From positions 310,001 through 374,000 of the forward strand of contig JADJNZ010000001.1 of the NCBI GenBank assembly GCA_016714015.1: 64,000 nucleotides of DNA, read 5' to 3'. The translations under genes and the position numbers were made by a program. Below the pieces are notes generated by a model. It made no database searches and was not told the origin of the DNA. It saw only the letters and a program-made list of their open reading frames with translations. This document shows, piece after piece, positions 61,701 through 64,000 of this stretch. Source of the DNA: Gemmatimonadota bacterium (GTDB lineage: Bacteria; Gemmatimonadota; Gemmatimonadetes; Gemmatimonadales; Gemmatimonadaceae). Each line of letters opens with the position of its first letter. The first letter of the stretch is position 1.

Positions 61701-64000
61701 GACTCGTTGATCACGCTCTGGCTGCCGGCGGCGCCGGTGATCGACCCGAGCACCACGGTACCACCACCATCGCCGCCGAGGGTGGTGAGCGAGGTGGAGC
61801 CGCTGAACTCGACGCCGAGTGTATCGATGGTGATGTCGCGGGCGAGCGGCGCGACGTAGCGCGCCGCGGTGCCGCTGATCGTGGCCGTGGTGCCGCCCTG
61901 CCCTTCGACGCCGGCGTACCAGAAGCTGGCCGAGAATGATCCCGGCGGGATGGTGAGTTCCAGCGTTCCGTGCCCGACCGTGGCGTCATCGGGCGAGAGC
62001 AGGAGCCGCGTGGAGTCGCTGCTCGCGAGGGAGACGAGCGTCCCGCCCGGCGGCGAGGCGGCACCGAGCGAGACGGTGCCCTGGCGCACGAGGCCGGCGG
62101 CGATGCGCGGCGTCACGCTGAGCGTCGACGTGGGCTGCGGGTTGACGGTGACGCTCACGCTGTCGGAGTCGAAGCTGCTCGACGAGACGATGATCCGGGT
62201 GGAGCAGGTGGTGGCCGCCGAGCCGCCGTACTCGAGGACGACGTCGATGGTGTTCGCCCCGGCGGGGACCGACGTCGCCGTCGGGGCGGCGACGCAGGCC
62301 GGGTCGCGCGAGACGAACGCAAGCGGGATGCCGCCGACCGGCGCGGGGAAGACGGTGCCGCCGCTGAGCAGGCGCGCGCGCACGGTCGCGGTGTTGAAGT
62401 TCGCGTTGAGGGAGGTGCTGGTCTCGATGAAGTCGAGGGCGGCAGTGACGCGGACCGTCGAGACGCCGGTGGCGAGCGCGGGACCGCTCACGAGCACCGC
62501 GGCCTCGCCGAGTGTCCGCCCCTCGAGCTGGGCGTTCGCGCTGAGCGTTCCGGCCGCGATGGTGACGGTCGGCGTGAGAACGGTCACGATCGCCGGATCG
62601 GACGAGGTGACGGTGAGCGTCGTTCCGCCCGCCGGGGCCGGCTGCGTGAGGTTGATCGGTAGCGACGTGGTGCGCGTGTACGGGGCGTTGAGGATGAGGG
62701 GGACGGAGATGGTGTTGCTGCTCACCGTGACCGAGATCTGTCCCGCGCCTGCCCCGTCGCGCGTGAGGTTGAGGAAGGTCGTGCCCGTCGAGAGCCCGAC
62801 GATCGTCCAGGTCGCGACGCTGTCGCCCGGCGGGATCGTGACGGTCGCCGGCGCGCTGACGCCGAGGATCGCGCCGTTCGACGGCGCGAGCGAGACCACG
62901 AAGCCCGCGCCGTACGCCGGAACGCCGGAGATGGCGCGCACGGTCGCGGTGCCGCCGAGCGCGACGAGCGGCGTATTGACGAGCGTGAAGTCGAAGGGAA
63001 TCCCGATGGAGAACGCGGCGCTCCCCGCCGTGGCGAGTCCCGGTGACGTGGCGAGGAGCACCCAGCTCGTCGCCGCGACGTTGACCGTGAGGTCATTGAA
63101 GGTCGCGACACCGGCGACGGCGTTGCGTGTGGTCGTCCCGCCGAGGGTCGTGATGCCGGTCGGGCCGTTGGAGAGCGCGACGGTGATGGGCCCGGTGAAG
63201 GCGGTCGCGGTGTTCGAGAAGGCATCCATCGCGCGCACGACCCACCCGGGCGCGATGATGCTCCCCGCATTCCCGCCCCCGGTGTTGAGCGAGAACTGCA
63301 GCGCGACGGCGGCGCCCGGGAGCGGCGTGGCGGTGAAGGTCGCGTTCGTGACCGTCGGCGCGCCGACGACGCTGACGGTGAAGGTCGCGGGTGACGCGAC
63401 CGTCGGCATCGTCGGCCGGATCGACGCGAGGCCCGCGGCATCCGTGGTGACGGTGCTGTCGAGGAAGGGGTTGCAGCAGCCGTGGATGCCCTGCACGCGG
63501 AGCGAAGCGCCGCTCACCGGCGCGCCGCCGATGCCGATGTAGCGGATCACGACCGGGGCCGCGAGCGCGGTGCCGACGGTGGCGGACTGCGCGTCGCCCG
63601 ATACGATGCTGAGTCCGACCGGGAGCGGGAGCGTGACCGTCACGAGCACCGAGTCGATGCCGTCGTTGACCGAGGCGCGGATGTACGTGGTGCCGGCGCC
63701 GACGATGCTGACCGTGCCGGAGTCGTCGACGGTCGCGACGGCGAGGTCGGTCGATTCCCAGAGGAACGACTTCGAGGTGATGAGCGAGTCGGCGAGGTTG
63801 TACGCGTCGGCGCTGAAGCGCTCGCTGTCTCCGATGCTGGAGAAGTTCAGGCGCGAGGCGGTGATCGCGACGCGGGTGACATACGTGCCGGCGATCGCGG
63901 TGCCGGTGAAGACCGCACTCCGGTAGCCGGCGCGCCTCACGGTCACGGTGTGGGTGCCGAGCTGCTCGCTCATGCGCCAACGCGTCGCGACGTAGCCGTT
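58736..64000 (-). CDS. Giant repeat-rich Ig-like surface protein, 5' end outside the window
   Basis: At least 1,754 residues. The frame is open to the right edge with protein-like content (NGYVATRWRMSEQLGTHTV) before the first visible Met, so the true start is beyond the window. A PEGA-like start (GTHTVTVRRAGYRS) leads to Big/Ig-like strands. Then there are three close copies of a ~227-residue unit (each with VTPRIAAGLVRQG, SLTTLGGDG, NQSVINESVVRAGG, GPGQSRA) and a fourth, diverged copy plus part of a fifth. There is no clear membrane anchor at the C-terminus. It is probably exported; adhesion or matrix roles are guesses. Confidence 0.85.
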   Translation of the reverse strand, partial: NGYVATRWRMSEQLGTHTVTVRRAGYRSAVFTGTAIAGTYVTRVAITASRLNFSSIGDSERFSADAYNLADSLITSKSFLWESTDLAVATVDDSGTVSIVGAGTTYIRASVNDGIDSVLVTVTLPLPVGLSIVSGDAQSATVGTALAAPVVIRYIGIGGAPVSGASLRVQGIHGCCNPFLDSTVTTDAAGLASIRPTMPTVASPATFTVSVVGAPTVTNATFTATPLPGAAVALQFSLNTGGGNAGSIIAPGWVVRAMDAFSNTATAFTGPITVALSNGPTGITTLGGTTTRNAVAGVATFNDLTVNVAATSWVLLATSPGLATAGSAAFSIGIPFDFTLVNTPLVALGGTATVRAISGVPAYGAGFVVSLAPSNGAILGVSAPATVTIPPGDSVATWTIVGLSTGTTFLNLTRDGAGAGQISVTVSSNTISVPLILNAPYTRTTSLPINLTQPAPAGGTTLTVTSSDPAIVTVLTPTVTIAAGTLSANAQLEGRTLGEAAVLVSGPALATGVSTVRVTAALDFIETSTSLNANFNTATVRARLLSGGTVFPAPVGGIPLAFVSRDPACVAAPTATSVPAGANTIDVVLEYGGSAATTCSTRIIVSSSSFDSDSVSVTVNPQPTSTLSVTPRIAAGLVRQGTVSLGAASPPGGTLVSLASSDSTRLLLSPDDATVGHGTLELTIPPGSFSASFWYAGVEGQGGTTATISGTAARYVAPLARDITIDTLGVEFSGSTSLTTLGGDGGGTVVLGSITGAAGSQSVINESVVRAGGSSYAVTVTSTSPAVAVPVVAGVAAATRVVTIGPGQSRASVGIRPLTSGTTTFQATAPAVISPVRAGYPGTITITQPTTALSVTPRIAAGLVRQGTLSIGAASPPGGTVFTLASSDSTRLLLSPDAETVGHGTLDLTIPAGQFSISFWYAGIEDQGGTTATISGTVPGGLYSDPTPRDITIDTLGVELSGSSSLTTLGGDGSGTAILGSISTSGTNQSVINESVVRAGGRTYTVTVASTSPAVAIPVVGGTAGASRTVTIAPGQSRAGFGIRPLTSGTTTFTGTAPDVVTPSRVGYPATITITQPTVALSVTPRIAAGLVRQGSISLGAASPPGGTVIALSSSDSTRLLLSSDASTIGHGTLDVTIPAGQFSASIWYAGVEDQGGTTATISATVPGGLYSAPAPRDIAIDTLGVEASGSTSLTTLGGDGNGTVTLGSISTSGANQSVINESVVRAGGRTYTVTLTSTTPTVAVPVVAAVAASPRIVTIGPGQSRANFGIRPLVAGTTTFTATAPDAVTPVRTGYPATLTVVSPSSSISLSPRVGAGLAMQGTVSFAVAIPAGGATVTLTSSDPTRLLVARDVTSAGAAQITIPVNQGQFSTSFVVMGLEDVTGSPTVTAQTAGFTDAIATVAVEPIGVQWSGTSSLTTLAGDGSGTVYLGIITGVAGNRSVSPEQVIRTGGVSRTITLTTSAPSVVLPVVAGVAQQGISVAILPGESRASVGVRPIGAGVATIAPSGVGLVPAESPTVPQTVTVTVPRISLSLSGTTVGSGLAQAGTLSFESGIPVGGLTLTLTSTDSSLLRLAPDGSTAGTGQLVLPLTAGTFSRAITMMALEGVTGSVGITATITGYRDTTFAITVVAPAVALDGPPATRTISAGDIAFQALVGVPVGNGVRQQLVRFGAPAPLTVTLTSSAPTVGTLVIGGVAGSPATLTIPVGESSTPNVVATRANFRPLTSGNATITATVPGFVQQGDAIRTVTVTP
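59400..62130 (-). repeat. Tandem ~680-bp units inside the giant protein gene
   Basis: Matching positions in successive units lie at about 62111, 61433, 60749 and 60066, a period of 678-684 bp (226-228 codons). Units 1-3 are closely similar at the DNA level and unit 4 is diverged. The period is a multiple of three, so copy-number changes would keep the frame. Confidence 0.85.

Overview
ORGANISM. The window is GC-rich. Its long coding ORFs include RCC1-repeat lipoproteins, 6-bladed-propeller-type lipoproteins, YpdA-type oxidoreductase, a single-chain GlyRS and an ADOP/MacB-type permease. Together with an attC-rich cassette array and dispersed CACAGAG palindromes, this suggests a chromosome of Gemmatimonadota or a close environmental relative. 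That placement is an inference from gene content and style, not from an rRNA or marker search. No rRNA, tRNA or CRISPR array was recognised.

LAYOUT. (1) 1-5290: an integron-type cassette array, read on the minus strand. It has five attC-like sites of about 132-138 bp and five complete cassettes: an 818-aa FtsX/MacB-like permease, a DUF3592 protein, a small membrane protein and two small lipoproteins. A sixth cassette runs off the left edge. The array starts at a GTTAGGT junction near 5284-5290, and no integrase lies on the proximal side inside the window. (2) 5291-5536: a gene-free edge with nested inverted repeats. (3) 5537-10829 (minus): a tightly packed operon glyS / M3-like zinc peptidase / D-amino-acid aminotransferase / M20 peptidase. 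The signal peptide of the M20 protein is encoded by a dispersed palindrome. (4) 10908-14121 (minus): a hypothetical protein, a YpdA-like oxidoreductase and purA. (5) 14385-18036 (minus): operon trpS-mgtC-pilT-dapA-like, ending in a clear intrinsic terminator. (6) 18060-20633 (plus): suhB-like phosphatase and a fused formiminotransferase-cyclodeaminase. (7) 20652-21827 (minus): an RCC1-repeat lipoprotein.

(8) 22067-38598 (minus): map-adk-secY and the spc/S10 ribosomal operons, then tuf and fusA. Several ribosomal proteins carry long low-complexity extensions (S5, L4, L5, S19). The alpha operon (infA, rpsM, rpsK, rpsD, rpoA, rplQ) does not follow map. (9) 38620-42592: the str operon is split. 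Between fusA and rpsG-rpsL lie an SRPBCC protein and a four-gene secreted-peptide / propeller-lipoprotein / ABC-transporter unit. A terminator (after rpsG) and a separate fusA promoter fence this block. (10) 42593-43563: rpsG, rpsL and their promoter. (11) 43595-44258: a nucleotidyltransferase with a small upstream partner, toxin-antitoxin-like in layout. (12) 44259-48853: an accessory segment carrying a subtilisin-like lipoprotein protease and a lipoprotein with a prodomain-like region. It is flanked by direct repeats of the 3' end of the neighbouring acyltransferase gene (48854-50308), and the left repeat is a pseudogene fragment. (13) 50390-53185: a TonB-C-like protein and an OmpR-type two-component system, two of which have promoters that predict leaderless mRNAs. 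(14) 53123-58631: DUF2231, a LuxR-type regulator, a VTT-like membrane protein, a VIT/CCC1 transporter, NhaA, and an NSS transporter with its small subunit. (15) 58736-64000: a giant, repeat-rich Ig-like surface protein running off the right edge.

HOW IT FITS. The core blocks (translation, secretion, purine synthesis, amino-acid metabolism) are conventional. The accessory signals worth following are the integrase-less cassette array, the repeat-flanked protease/prodomain segment, the peptide/ABC unit inside the str operon, and a palindromic repeat reused as a signal peptide.
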